Shown here: positions 44,219 through 52,447 of the stretch, in pieces
How the letters are laid out: each line of letters begins with the position of its first letter
Numbering within the stretch: position 1 is the stretch's first letter
Source: Scatomorpha sp964345235
Lineage (GTDB): Bacteria > Bacillota > Clostridia > Oscillospirales > Oscillospiraceae
Assembly: GCA_964345235.1 (NCBI GenBank)
Contig: CAYFQE010000006.1
Coordinates: forward strand, 3,653-67,652
Length of the DNA stretch: 64,000 bases
Reading direction: 5' to 3'
Translations under genes and position numbers: made by a program
The notes under the pieces: generated by a model
Databases searched by the model: none
What the model was told of the DNA's origin: nothing
Seen by the model: the letters and a program-made list of their open reading frames with translations, nothing else

Positions 44219-44333
44219 TCTCGCCTTTAAATAGTAATTTCACTGTCAATCGCTGTAAGTTACTGCATACTAAAATCACTCGATATCTTAATCTCAGCTA
44301 CCGATTTTATTGTAAAACACAATAAATCGCGAT

Positions 44334-44726
44334 TTATTGTTTATATAAAATATTTAAAATGCCATCGACAAAGCCGAGTCCGACAGTCTGATATTGTTTT
44401 AGCTTATCGGAGTATTTGCCCATATAAAGGTATTTATTTACCCAATCGATAAACATCGCTTCCATTTTCGTCCATTCACTTTTCCTCACAATCACAAAAG
44501 GCTTATCCCTTGTAGAAAAAATCTCACAACAAGCCCAATCATCATCGTTTTCGTCAAATTCGAAAGCGGCGACCAGTTCTATAGATCAGCTGTTGTTGGT
44601 ATCTTCATAAATGTTAAAATTAATCGCTTTTGTTTCATTCGGAAGGTCGGTTTTTAAAACGGAATCAAGCCATTCAAAAAACCTATCTTCTTCATTTCTC
44701 TTCTTAAAAGAATCAAATAATCCCAT
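44334..44726 (-). pseudogene. Immunity-protein-like gene interrupted by TGA
   Basis: A 131-codon frame (ATG 44726 to TAA 44334) is broken only by an in-frame TGA at codon 47 (44588-44586). Both sides read as one protein: before the stop FFEWLDSVLKTDLPNETKAI and NIYEDTNNS, after it SIELVAAFEFDENDDDWACC, FSTRDKPFVIV and QTVGLGFVDGILNILYK. The pattern matches small acidic proteins found next to polymorphic toxins as probable immunity proteins, in which a Trp is expected at the stop (TGG to TGA). No toxin gene is adjacent. No SECIS-like hairpin was obvious after the TGA. A frame-preserving nonsense mutation is most likely. GGAG precedes the ATG. Confidence 0.7.
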
Positions 44727-44814
44727 AATTTAATCTCCATTATTTCTGTGTTTATATCAGCATATTTCAAGAGTGTTTTAAACTTTTTTTATCAAACATC
44801 AAATAGCTTTAACA

Positions 44815-45963
44815 TTAAAAATATGTACTCATAAAATAGTCTGTAATGTGTTCTCTCGAAGCTTCAGCCTTACCCTCAATCATAGCGGCGCTTCCGCCTC
44901 CTCGACCGTTAATATTTGCGTTAATTTCTTTGCTGAGCTTTCTCATATCCAAGTTTTCAGAGCCTATAACATAGTAATGAAAGTCGCCGTTTTTCGAGAA
45001 AGCGGCGGCAACTCCGCCGCAAAGCTTCTTTGCGGTATTCGCCCAATATCTCAGTAGCTCAAAGTCATAATCCTCAAAAAACTCTGTTCTGTTGCCAAGT
45101 ATATACTCAGCTTCTTCAAGCTTTAAATCAATGTATTCTCGGCACAATGTTTTTATTTTCTGCTTGAGCGCACCTATTTCTTCAAGCCTCTGCTCTAAAT
45201 GCTTCGAAACCTGCTCTTTCGGAGCAGATAAAAGCCTGGATGCGGCTTTCAGTTCAGAGTCGAGAGCTCTGTATTCCGAAAGGGCGTTCAAGCCGCAGAG
45301 AGCCGTCAGCCTGGTTCCACCTCTGTGTCGCATAAAATCAGTTATTTTTATTAGACCGATTTGTCCCGTGCGTTTAAGATGAGGGGCACAGCAGGCGCAA
45401 CAGTCAACGCCCTCTATGGATATCAGTCTTGTAAGCTCTCCGGTTTCCTTTTTGCTCCTATAATCAATTTCGTATAAATTTTCGGGAAAATACGAACAAA
45501 TTTCAAGGTCTTCATATATTGCCTTGTTTGCCATAAGTTCCAAAAACTCGATCTCTTCTTCACCGAGCTCTACGCTGAGGTCAATAGTCATATATGGGTC
45601 AGAGAGGTGAAAACCGATGTTGTCAGCCCCGAAGAGCTTGTTGGCTAGACCCGAGATAATGTGCTCTCCCGAATGGTTTTGCATTCTTCTAATCCGAAGT
45701 TCTTTATCAATTTTTCCGAAAACCCTGTCTCCGGATTTGAAAGCCTCTTTGGTTATATGCCAAACCTCGCTGTCCCTTTCAAATACATCAAAAACAGGAA
45801 AGTCGTTCAAACTGCCTTTGTCGCATTCCTGACCACCTCCACCGGGAAAAAATGCAGACTCGAAGAGCAAAACCTCATAGCCCCTGTCGCTCTGTCGTAC
45901 TTCTTTAACGGCTGTTTCAAATTCAAAAGTGTTTCCGTCTCTTATATATAATCTGTCTTTCAA
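44815..45963 (-). CDS. Alanyl-tRNA editing protein with DHHA1 domain (AlaX-L)
   Basis: Stand-alone AlaX-type protein (382 aa), which hydrolyses mischarged Ser- or Gly-tRNA-Ala. FESAFFPGGGGQECDKG is the second additional domain start, the zinc-binding HxxxH is in NHSGEHIISGL, and CCAPHL supplies the Cys and His of the second half-site. A C-terminal DHHA1-like part ends with NINGRGGGSAAMIEGKA. I prefer TTG 45963 (MKDRLYIRDG), behind AAGGA, giving the normal AlaX N terminus. An in-frame ATG at 46002 has no ribosome site. Confidence 0.9.
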   Translation of the reverse strand: MKDRLYIRDGNTFEFETAVKEVRQSDRGYEVLLFESAFFPGGGGQECDKGSLNDFPVFDVFERDSEVWHITKEAFKSGDRVFGKIDKELRIRRMQNHSGEHIISGLANKLFGADNIGFHLSDPYMTIDLSVELGEEEIEFLELMANKAIYEDLEICSYFPENLYEIDYRSKKETGELTRLISIEGVDCCACCAPHLKRTGQIGLIKITDFMRHRGGTRLTALCGLNALSEYRALDSELKAASRLLSAPKEQVSKHLEQRLEEIGALKQKIKTLCREYIDLKLEEAEYILGNRTEFFEDYDFELLRYWANTAKKLCGGVAAAFSKNGDFHYYVIGSENLDMRKLSKEINANINGRGGGSAAMIEGKAEASREHITDYFMSTYF

Positions 45964-46099
45964 ATAAAGCACATCCTTTTCATTGATTTTAGCACAGGGC
46001 ATATAGAGCGGGCAAGAGAATGCGTGGTTGATTTTAACCTCGTAAAATATTATAATCTAATAGTCTAAACATAGCTTTTTGAGTGTAGAGGTATATTTA

Positions 46100-46633
46100 G
46101 TGGATATAAAAATAAGAAAACTCGTTTTTGCCTCGCTTTTCACGGCAATAACATGTGTCGCTACAATTCTTATACAGATACCCACGCCGATAGGAGGATA
46201 TGTGCACGCGGGAGATGCCTTTGTTGTGCTCAGCGCCATGGTTCTTGGAGGTTTGTGGGGCTCCGTGGCAGCAGGCCTCGGTTCTGCGCTTGCAGATATT
46301 ATTTTCGGATTTACCGTCTACGCTCCCGGAACATTTGTAATTAAGTTTATAGTGGCAGTTACGGTTTCGGCTGTTTTTAGAGCTTTACCTCTTAAAAAAA
46401 TGTTTTTAAGGGCATTTATTGCATCTTTGGTTGCGGAAGCCTGTATGGTTGCGCTTTACTTTATCTACGAATCGATTATACTCGGCTTCGGGATAGCCGC
46501 TGTTGTGGAAATAATACCCAATGCCCTACAGGGACTGTTTGGAGCGCTTGTCGGAAGCGCCCTGATAATTGCGCTTTTGCGATCGGACTATGTTGTTAAA
46601 AGCTTTCCCGAGCTACGCAAATACAGGCAGTAA
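46100..46633 (+). CDS. ECF transporter S component
   Basis: Substrate-binding membrane subunit of an energy-coupling-factor importer (177 aa, about six transmembrane helices). IPTPIGGYVHAGDAFVVLSAMVLGG, GLGSALADIIFGF and YAPGTFVIKFI are typical of PF07155-type S components (riboflavin or other vitamin group). The substrate is not known. The shared EcfAAT module is not in the window, as usual for group II ECF systems. GTG start at 46100 with TAGAGG 8 nt upstream; an earlier TTG at 46079 lacks one. Confidence 0.85.
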   Translation: MDIKIRKLVFASLFTAITCVATILIQIPTPIGGYVHAGDAFVVLSAMVLGGLWGSVAAGLGSALADIIFGFTVYAPGTFVIKFIVAVTVSAVFRALPLKKMFLRAFIASLVAEACMVALYFIYESIILGFGIAAVVEIIPNALQGLFGALVGSALIIALLRSDYVVKSFPELRKYRQ

Positions 46634-46647
46634 CACGGAGTTATTAT

Positions 46648-47448
46648 ATGAACAGCAAATTCTCTCTTCGTCACGCATACATAATATCATCAGATTCAGA
46701 GCAGATAAGAGAAGAAAGAGCTCTGGAGCTTGCTATGGCATTTGTGTGCAAGAGCAGGGGTAACAAGGCATGCGGAACTTGTTCCCACTGCAGAAAGGCC
46801 GAAAAGAGAATACATCCCGATATAATTGAAGTCAGGGCCGAGCTCAACAAAGATGGAAGCAGAAAAAGTGAAATAGGCGTAAATATAATCAGGGATATAG
46901 TTAAAGATGCGATTATAATGCCTAATGAGGCCGTCAGAAAGGTTTACATAATATTTGATGCAGACTATATGAATGAGATGGCTCAAAATGCTCTGCTCAA
47001 AATTCTTGAGGAGCCTACCGGAGAGGCGGCCTTCATTTTAACGGCAGAATTTACAGGTCGATTTCTTCCGACGGTTTGCTCCCGCTGTGTTATGGAAGAG
47101 ATTCCGAGCTTAGATAGAGCAGAATTTGAGGGAACGGAAGAGCATAAAACAATTATCAAAAACATTTTTGCGGCAGTTGATAAAAACAGTATGAACAGAC
47201 TTATTGGAGCTTGCAATGAGCTTGATGAGCTTAAATTCGAAGAGGCCGCCCGGCTTATGAACTTTGGCAGGGAGCTTGCCGCATCAGTTGCCAAAGGGAA
47301 AAGCAATTATAAAATTAATGTGAAAAAGGCGCTAGAGCTATATGAGCTTTTTTCGACTTGTTTGCTTTACCTAAATTCCAATGTCAATATAAAGCAGATA
47401 TCAGGTCTTATATCGGTTAGCGCTTTAGATACAGTGAATATGAAATGA
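46648..47448 (+). CDS. holB: DNA polymerase III subunit delta'
   Basis: HolB, clamp-loader subunit (266 aa). It has the zinc module CGTCSHCRK, HPDIIEV, a RFC box-like FDADYMNEMAQNALLKILEEP and the SRC-like CSRC motif region (LPTVCSRCVMEE). The ATP-binding Walker motif is absent, as in true delta' subunits. It is 14 bp after the ECF gene and 9 bp before ricT. The holB-ricT order is well conserved in Firmicutes. Confidence 0.93.
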   Translation: MNSKFSLRHAYIISSDSEQIREERALELAMAFVCKSRGNKACGTCSHCRKAEKRIHPDIIEVRAELNKDGSRKSEIGVNIIRDIVKDAIIMPNEAVRKVYIIFDADYMNEMAQNALLKILEEPTGEAAFILTAEFTGRFLPTVCSRCVMEEIPSLDRAEFEGTEEHKTIIKNIFAAVDKNSMNRLIGACNELDELKFEEAARLMNFGRELAASVAKGKSNYKINVKKALELYELFSTCLLYLNSNVNIKQISGLISVSALDTVNMK

Positions 47449-47457
47449 GGAAATAAA

Positions 47458-48261
47458 TTGGCGTTAGTTATCAGTGTAAAATTTAGAAACAGAGGAAAGC
47501 CATATTGCTTTTCTCCGAACGGTCAAGCGCTTTCGGAGGGAGATTCAGTCATAGTCGAAACAGCTCAGGGGCAGAAAATTGCCTTCTGCAGTAGTGGAAT
47601 ACACTCAGTTTCAGACGAAAGCATAAAATCTCCGCTTAAGCCCATACTCAGAAAATGTACCACTCAGGATATGCGCATAGATGAGATAAACAGGCAAAGC
47701 GAAAAAAAGGCAATAGAAATCTGTAAAGAAAAAGTGATCAAGCATGGACTGGACATGAAGGTCATAGAGTGCGAATATAATTTCGACGGAAGTAAAATTA
47801 CATTTTTCTTCACATCAGACGGAAGAGTGGACTTTAGAGAGCTTGTCAAAGATCTGGCATCCGTATTTAAGGTAAGAATAGAACTTAGACAAGTTGGTGT
47901 GCGCGATGAGGCTAAGCTTTTGGGTGGCCTCGGCATGTGCGGCAGACCTTTCTGCTGCAATCTCTATCTCGAGGAGTTCACGCCGGTTTCCACAAAAATG
48001 GCTAAATCACAGTCAATTTCATTAAACCCGGGGAAGATTTCAGGTGTGTGCGGAAGACTTATGTGCTGTCTTACTTATGAAGAAGAGGCATATGCAGAGC
48101 TTAACTCCAAGCTTCCCAAGATAGGGGCCTATGTCGAAACACACTTTGGTTTTGGAACTGTTATGCAGTGCGCCACTCTTGCCCAAACCGTTAAAGTAAA
48201 GTTGGATGATGAGGAAAATTCTCAGCGCACAATTTCGGTAAATGAGATTTTAGTTGTATAG
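47458..48261 (+). CDS. ricT: RicT (YaaT), PSP1-domain regulator
   Basis: PSP1-domain protein (267 aa) of the RicT/YaaT family. In Bacillus it forms the Y complex with RicA and RicF, which helps RNase Y process mRNA and affects sporulation and competence; the complex carries [4Fe-4S] clusters. Cys-rich signatures: GGLGMCGRPFCCNLYL and GVCGRLMCCLTYEE. TTG start with GAGG upstream. The core ends normally at a TAG (48259-48261), but the same frame stays open for 118 codons beyond it and encodes a basic Pro/Lys/Arg-rich tail as seen on many clostridial RicT proteins. Confidence 0.93.
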   Translation: MALVISVKFRNRGKPYCFSPNGQALSEGDSVIVETAQGQKIAFCSSGIHSVSDESIKSPLKPILRKCTTQDMRIDEINRQSEKKAIEICKEKVIKHGLDMKVIECEYNFDGSKITFFFTSDGRVDFRELVKDLASVFKVRIELRQVGVRDEAKLLGGLGMCGRPFCCNLYLEEFTPVSTKMAKSQSISLNPGKISGVCGRLMCCLTYEEEAYAELNSKLPKIGAYVETHFGFGTVMQCATLAQTVKVKLDDEENSQRTISVNEILVV

Positions 48262-48375
48262 GGAGGAAAACCTGAGGGTTGTTCAGAGCCTCCGAGAAGG
48301 CTAAAAAAACCCTCTCCGCCCGAGACGGAGAGGAGAGCATTCTTAAATACACAGGAACTGGAAGAAAGCTTAGGA

Positions 48376-48618
48376 ATGTCGAGCGCAGAGCCCCGCAAGC
48401 CTGTTAATAATGTGCAGTCCGAAGGAAATCCCAAGCAGCAGCAAAGGCCTGCAAAATCAAAAAGAAGCAGAGGAAGGCCAAGAGCGGATAAGAAAGCGCC
48501 GAATACCCAGCGGGTTAGTGAAGCGGCGAGCTCAAATATCTCCGAGCCAAAGCAAAAGGGAAAAAAGCCGTTTAACAAGCGCAGACGCAAGCGCGCCAAA
48601 CCGACAAACAACGCTTAA
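48376..48618 (+). CDS. Basic tail ORF in frame with ricT, probably its severed C-terminal extension
   Basis: The frame from 48262 to the TAA at 48618 continues ricT without a shift after the TAG; the first ATG inside is 48376 (80 aa). The composition is low-complexity and strongly basic: KSKRSRGRPRADKKAP and KKPFNKRRRKRAKP near the end. There is no ribosome site before the ATG, so independent translation is doubtful. It most likely is the C-terminal tail of RicT cut off by the amber codon, or reached by read-through. Tails of this kind are common in clostridial PSP1 proteins and may contact RNA. It overlaps the end of the SDR gene by 4 bp. Confidence 0.4.
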   Translation: MSSAEPRKPVNNVQSEGNPKQQQRPAKSKRSRGRPRADKKAPNTQRVSEAASSNISEPKQKGKKPFNKRRRKRAKPTNNA

Positions 48619-49319
48619 ATTATAAGACCTCCGTCAACACCGTATATTTGACCGCTTATGTATGAGGCCTCGTCAGATGCCAAAAATCGTATGAGCTTTG
48701 CCACATCTTCGGGAAGGCCGAGCCGCTCCACATTGCACGAGTCTATTACTGCAGCTCTTGCTGCGGAATCAAGACAGGCGAGCATGTCGGTGTCAATGGC
48801 GCCGGGCGCAACAGAGTTTACCCTTATTCCCGAAGGGCCAAGTTCCTTAGCGAGCGATTTTGTAAGGGCGATAAGGGCGCCTTTTGTAGCGGAATAGGCC
48901 GCCTCACAGGAGCCGCCACGCAACCCGAGTATAGAGGACACAATAATTATGTTTCCGCTTTTTCTGTTAATCATCTTGGGAAGTGCATTTTTAATACAAT
49001 AAAAAGCGCCGTCTGTGTTTACAGAAAATATCTCCCGCCACTCCTCATAACTCATGTCCTGAATAAGTCCGACCTTGGCAATTCCGGCGTTGCAACAGAG
49101 AATATCTAAAGGAGGAAGAGCGGCAAACATTTTTTCAACCTCATAAGGGTTTGCAACATCAGCCTTGATAGCGCAGGCATCCAGAGTTGTGGCAAGCTCA
49201 AGCGCTTTTTCTTCGGAATTATTGTAATTTATATAAACATTGAAGCCTTCCTCCGCAAAAAGTCGAGCGGTTGCGGCACCGATGCCGCGGGAAGAACCTG
49301 TTACGAGAACATTCTTCAT
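48615..49319 (-). CDS. Short-chain dehydrogenase/reductase (FabG-like)
   Basis: Classical SDR (234 aa). LVTGSSRGIGAATARLFAEEG binds NAD(P), CCNAGIA is the structural motif, the catalytic Ser lies in IIIVSSILG and the Tyr-x3-Lys in YSATKGAL; VAPGAIDTDM and SGQIYGVDGGLII complete it. The fold is that of 3-oxoacyl-ACP reductase FabG, but there are no fatty-acid genes here, so the substrate is open. ATG after CGGAGG. Confidence 0.88.
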   Translation of the reverse strand: MKNVLVTGSSRGIGAATARLFAEEGFNVYINYNNSEEKALELATTLDACAIKADVANPYEVEKMFAALPPLDILCCNAGIAKVGLIQDMSYEEWREIFSVNTDGAFYCIKNALPKMINRKSGNIIIVSSILGLRGGSCEAAYSATKGALIALTKSLAKELGPSGIRVNSVAPGAIDTDMLACLDSAARAAVIDSCNVERLGLPEDVAKLIRFLASDEASYISGQIYGVDGGLII

Positions 49320-49403
49320 GAAGAAACCTCCGTTTAATCTTAAATAATAAAAAGTATTTTACCATTATTAATTTACTATATCTACTGATAGTTTGGAGAG
49401 AAC

Positions 49404-50192
49404 ATGGATCAAGATACAGAAAAAAAACAAGCTTCATACAAAATAGTTTTTCTTGGCGTACTTTTTTTGGTGCTGGCCATTGCAATCGTTGCATATTGTA
49501 TTTCACAAGGTGTGTTTACTTTTGAACCGAAAAAACTTCTAACATCAAATGTCAACTCTCTGGTACAGATAGGCTTCGAATCTGAAGCTCCCAATGTTAA
49601 TGTCACGCCCGATCTAAGCATAGCCAAGACGGCAAGTCCGCAGCACACCGAAACTCCTGAGCCACAGGAAATTAAAATATTCATTGTGTGTGGACCCGGT
49701 GGAAAAATAGATCCGCCTAAAAGCTTTATTGTTATGGAAGGTGAAAGCGTAGTTTTTACCATCGAGCCCGATAAAGGTAATATTGTAAAAGAACTTATAA
49801 TAGACGACAAAAATTATGGAAGAGTGCTTAAGTTTAAAATAGAGAACATAAGGGAAGAGCATACGGTTGAAGTGTACTTCGAAATTAAACCCAAGCCGAC
49901 ACCCAGCCCCAGTCCAAGTCCCAGCCCCAGTCCNNNNNNNNNNNNNNNNNNNNNNNNNNNNNNNNNNNNNNNNNNNNNNNNNNNNNNNNNNNNNNNNNNN
50001 NNNNNNNNNNNNNNNNNNNNNNNNNNNNNNNNNCCCAGCCCCAGTCCAAGTCCCAGCCCCAGTCCCAGTCCAAGCCCTACTCCTAGTCCGAGTCTAAGTC
50101 CCAAGCCGACTTCGCCGCCGGGAGAAGATGAAGGTCCTGAGGGTAGCGGAAGTGCTTTGGAAGATTTTATAAATATAATTACGAACGGATAA
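49404..50192 (+). CDS. Membrane-anchored protein with Pro-Ser repeat, spanning an assembly gap
   Basis: Protein of unknown function (about 262 aa in this assembly). One transmembrane helix near the N terminus (IVFLGVLFLVLAIAIVAYCI, about 14-33) puts the rest outside. A domain at about residues 90-155 (VCGPGGKIDPPKSFIVMEG, VVFTIEPDKGN, HTVEVYFE) looks like the bacterial InlB B-repeat-like beta-grasp domain. It is followed by alternating Pro-Ser that runs into 100 N and resumes in the same listed frame, then an acidic tail (GEDEGPEGSGSALEDF). The true length and frame across the gap are unknown. Confidence 0.65.
   Translation: MDQDTEKKQASYKIVFLGVLFLVLAIAIVAYCISQGVFTFEPKKLLTSNVNSLVQIGFESEAPNVNVTPDLSIAKTASPQHTETPEPQEIKIFIVCGPGGKIDPPKSFIVMEGESVVFTIEPDKGNIVKELIIDDKNYGRVLKFKIENIREEHTVEVYFEIKPKPTPSPSPSPSPSXXXXXXXXXXXXXXXXXXXXXXXXXXXXXXXXXXPSPSPSPSPSPSPSPTPSPSLSPKPTSPPGEDEGPEGSGSALEDFINIITNG
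49906..50100 (+). repeat. Pro-Ser coding tandem repeat with assembly gap
   Basis: CCCAGCCCCAGTCCAAGT-type units encode Pro-Ser. Positions 49934-50033 are exactly 100 N, a standard placeholder for unknown length, placed because the repeat could not be assembled. Confidence 0.9.
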
Positions 50193-50194
50193 TA

Positions 50195-50227
50195 AAAAGC
50201 ACCTCACCAAAACGGTGAGGTACTTTT
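50195..50227. terminator. Bidirectional terminator between the Pro-Ser protein gene and uraA
   Basis: Stem ACCTCACC (50201-50208) with GGTGAGGT (50214-50221), extended by A/T and G-C pairs with one mismatch, with U runs on both strands. Confidence 0.8.
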
Positions 50228-50242
50228 ATCTAAACAATAAGA

Positions 50243-51577
50243 CTAAACTTTAAAGTTAACAGATGTGTCGCCCTGCATATCAACGCCGAATTCGTAATCT
50301 TTTCCTGGAAGAACAGCATTAAGCAGGATACCGACAATCGAAGCTACCGCAAGACCGCCAAAGCTTACCTTAACAGAGCCCAACATAACTTCAACATTTC
50401 CGGTGTAGCTTATTCCAATCGCTAAAACAAGTATAAGTGCGGCAATTATTACATTTCTGCTGTTTGTAAAGTTGACTTTGTTTTCAACAACATTTCTAAC
50501 ACCGACAGCCGAAATCATACCGTAAAGAACCAAACTGACACCTCCGATAGTGGCTTGAGGCATTGATTTTATCAGTTCTGAAAACTTGGGACAAAAAGAA
50601 AGAAGCACGGATATAACAGCCGCTATTCTAATTACCAAGGGGTCATAAACCTTTGTGAGCACAAGAACTCCGGTATTTTCACCGTAAGTAGTGTTAGCCG
50701 GAGCTCCGAAGAGTGACGCTAAGCTTGTAGCAAGACCGTCACCAAGGAGTGTGCGATGCAGGCCCGGATCTTCGAGAAAATTTTGAGAGCATGTAGAGGA
50801 GATGGCGCAGATATCGCCAATGTGCTCAACCATGGTTGCAATTGCCAGAGGAACAATTGTGAGCGCTGCCGTAATTAAAAGGCTGCTGTCAAATTCTCCG
50901 CTTAAAAGACCAAAAACAGTGTCTTGCATTTCAAAAGGCAGACCAATCCATTTAGCGGACACCACGTTTGAAAAATCAACATTGCCGCTTAGAGCCGCAA
51001 CCAGGTACGAGCCGAAAATACCTATGAGAATGGGAATGATTTTTACCATGCCTTTTCCCCAGATATTGCATAGAATTACCAAGAACACGGCGACAACCGC
51101 AACACCCCAGTTTGATGAGGCATTAGTAATAGCCGAACCTGAAAGAGAAAGACCGATAGAAATAATTATCGGGCCTGTGACTATAGGCGGAAAGTAGCGC
51201 ATAACTCTCTTTACTCCGCCAATCTTAATGAAAAATGCCAGTATGACATACATTAAGCCGCTCAAAAACACACCGAAACAGGCATAGGGCAAAAGCGCTC
51301 TATCCCCATTGGGAGCTATGGCGAAATAACCTGCCAAGAATGCAAAAGAAGAGCCGAGAAAAGCGGGGACCTTGCCCTTACTGAGCAGGTGGAAGAGCAG
51401 CGTGCCGATTCCGGCAAAAAGCAGTGTTGCCGAAACGGAAAGACCTGTAAGAGTGGGAACCAGCACTGTGGCTCCGAACATTGCAAAGAGATGCTGAAAG
51501 CCCAGGAGACCGGCTTTTAAGGGACCAAGTTTTTTCGCATCATAAATTGCTTCCATCTCAGAATTCTGATTGTTCAT
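50243..51577 (-). CDS. uraA: Uracil permease (nucleobase:cation symporter-2)
   Basis: NCS2 family uracil/proton symporter (444 aa, about 14 transmembrane segments). GLLGFQHLFAMFGATVLVPTLTG at the start, FPPIVTGPIIISIGLSLSG, and VEHIGDIC and TTYGENTGV, which carry the conserved substrate-site residues, are all present. Downstream of pyrR in the same direction (61 bp apart), matching the Bacillus pyrR-pyrP order. ATG 51577 chosen because GAGG lies 6 nt upstream; GTG 51589 is too early. Ends in TAG. Confidence 0.93.
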   Translation of the reverse strand: MNNQNSEMEAIYDAKKLGPLKAGLLGFQHLFAMFGATVLVPTLTGLSVSATLLFAGIGTLLFHLLSKGKVPAFLGSSFAFLAGYFAIAPNGDRALLPYACFGVFLSGLMYVILAFFIKIGGVKRVMRYFPPIVTGPIIISIGLSLSGSAITNASSNWGVAVVAVFLVILCNIWGKGMVKIIPILIGIFGSYLVAALSGNVDFSNVVSAKWIGLPFEMQDTVFGLLSGEFDSSLLITAALTIVPLAIATMVEHIGDICAISSTCSQNFLEDPGLHRTLLGDGLATSLASLFGAPANTTYGENTGVLVLTKVYDPLVIRIAAVISVLLSFCPKFSELIKSMPQATIGGVSLVLYGMISAVGVRNVVENKVNFTNSRNVIIAALILVLAIGISYTGNVEVMLGSVKVSFGGLAVASIVGILLNAVLPGKDYEFGVDMQGDTSVNFKV

Positions 51578-51638
51578 TTCATACCTCACTTATCTTGTCT
51601 TTATCTATGAGAAGCGCACAGCGCAAACTCGGCATACT

Positions 51639-52175
51639 TCATTTTTCAAGAAGATATACTCCCGTCTCTCCGTCGTATTCGCTTAGGCGAACTTCAACAA
51701 TTTCCGAGTGGGATGTGGGAATGTTTTTGCCTACAAAATCGGGCCTTATGGGAAGCTCTCTATGGCCTCTGTCTATAAGAACTGCAAGCTGTATGGATTT
51801 TGGGCGCCCGAACGAGAACACCGCCTCAATCGCGGCTCTAACAGTTCTGCCGGTGTATATGACATCATCAACCAAGACAACAGTCTTGTTTGCAACCGGA
51901 ACAGAGAGCAAATCATGGCGTAAAATAGGATTTTCAGCTATTTTTTCAAGGTCGTCTCTATAGTAGCTTATATCTAAATTTGCGCAGGGAACTGTTATGC
52001 TTTCAATCTGACACAAGTTTTGCTGAAGAATGTTTGCAAGACATTCGCCCCGTCTCTTTATGCCAAGGAGCACAGTTTCAGATACGCCCTTATTTTTTTC
52101 ACTTATTTCATGAGAAATTCTCATAAGAGCGCGATTTATCGCCTTGTCATCCATGAGTATGGCCTTAATATTCAT
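51639..52175 (-). CDS. pyrR: PyrR bifunctional pyrimidine regulator / uracil phosphoribosyltransferase
   Basis: PyrR (178 aa) binds pyr mRNA with UMP and promotes termination; it also has UPRT activity. MDDKAINRALMRISHEI at the start, the PRPP loop VVLVDDVIYTGRTVRAA and LAVLIDRGHRELPIRPDFVGKN are diagnostic. ATG 52175 was chosen with GGAG 7 nt upstream; the frame is open further but without a ribosome site. Together with uraA it forms a pyrimidine salvage operon. Confidence 0.94.
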   Translation of the reverse strand: MNIKAILMDDKAINRALMRISHEISEKNKGVSETVLLGIKRRGECLANILQQNLCQIESITVPCANLDISYYRDDLEKIAENPILRHDLLSVPVANKTVVLVDDVIYTGRTVRAAIEAVFSFGRPKSIQLAVLIDRGHRELPIRPDFVGKNIPTSHSEIVEVRLSEYDGETGVYLLEK

Positions 52176-52179
52176 AAAA

Positions 52180-52221
52180 ACTCCAAAAAAATCCGCTACC
52201 AGGTTTAATCCAAGCGAGCGG
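52180..52221 (-). promoter_or_regulatory. Possible attenuator hairpin before pyrR
   Basis: On the minus strand CCGCT (52221-52217) pairs with AGCGG (52197-52193) and is followed by A and seven U, just before the pyrR ribosome site. The 5-bp stem with a 19-nt loop is weak. It could be a transcription attenuator. I did not find the PyrR-binding consensus, so this is tentative. Confidence 0.3.
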
Positions 52222-52385
52222 CAAAAATTGAGATGCGACTTTGCCGGCATCACGGTACCGACTTAAAAACCCATTTTTCTCTTCCTATTAACTTCCTTGA
52301 GAGTATATTACTAAAAAATGTAGAATGCAAGGAAAATTTATCATATTTATTAAATTAGTTTTGGACCAATATGCGTTTGACTAAA

Positions 52386-52414
52386 TTGACAGCATAAAAC
52401 AGCAATGGTAAAAT
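52386..52414 (+). promoter_or_regulatory. Promoter of purC
   Basis: A perfect TTGACA (52386-52391), a 17-bp spacer and TAAAAT (52409-52414) lie about 35 nt before the purC start. Confidence 0.8.
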
Positions 52415-52447
52415 TAATTAAAATAACATAATTCGGGGGAAACTCAA

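Noticed and set aside
44586..44588. Selenocysteine codon
   Set aside because: The TGA sits where related proteins have Trp, no SECIS-like hairpin was obvious just after it, and no redox function is indicated.
48259..48261. Pyrrolysine or a reassigned amber codon
   Set aside because: TAG ends uraA and the GNAT gene normally in this window, and no pyl genes are present.
49906..50100. CRISPR-like regular repeat
   Set aside because: The units are contiguous Pro-Ser codons without spacers, inside a reading frame.
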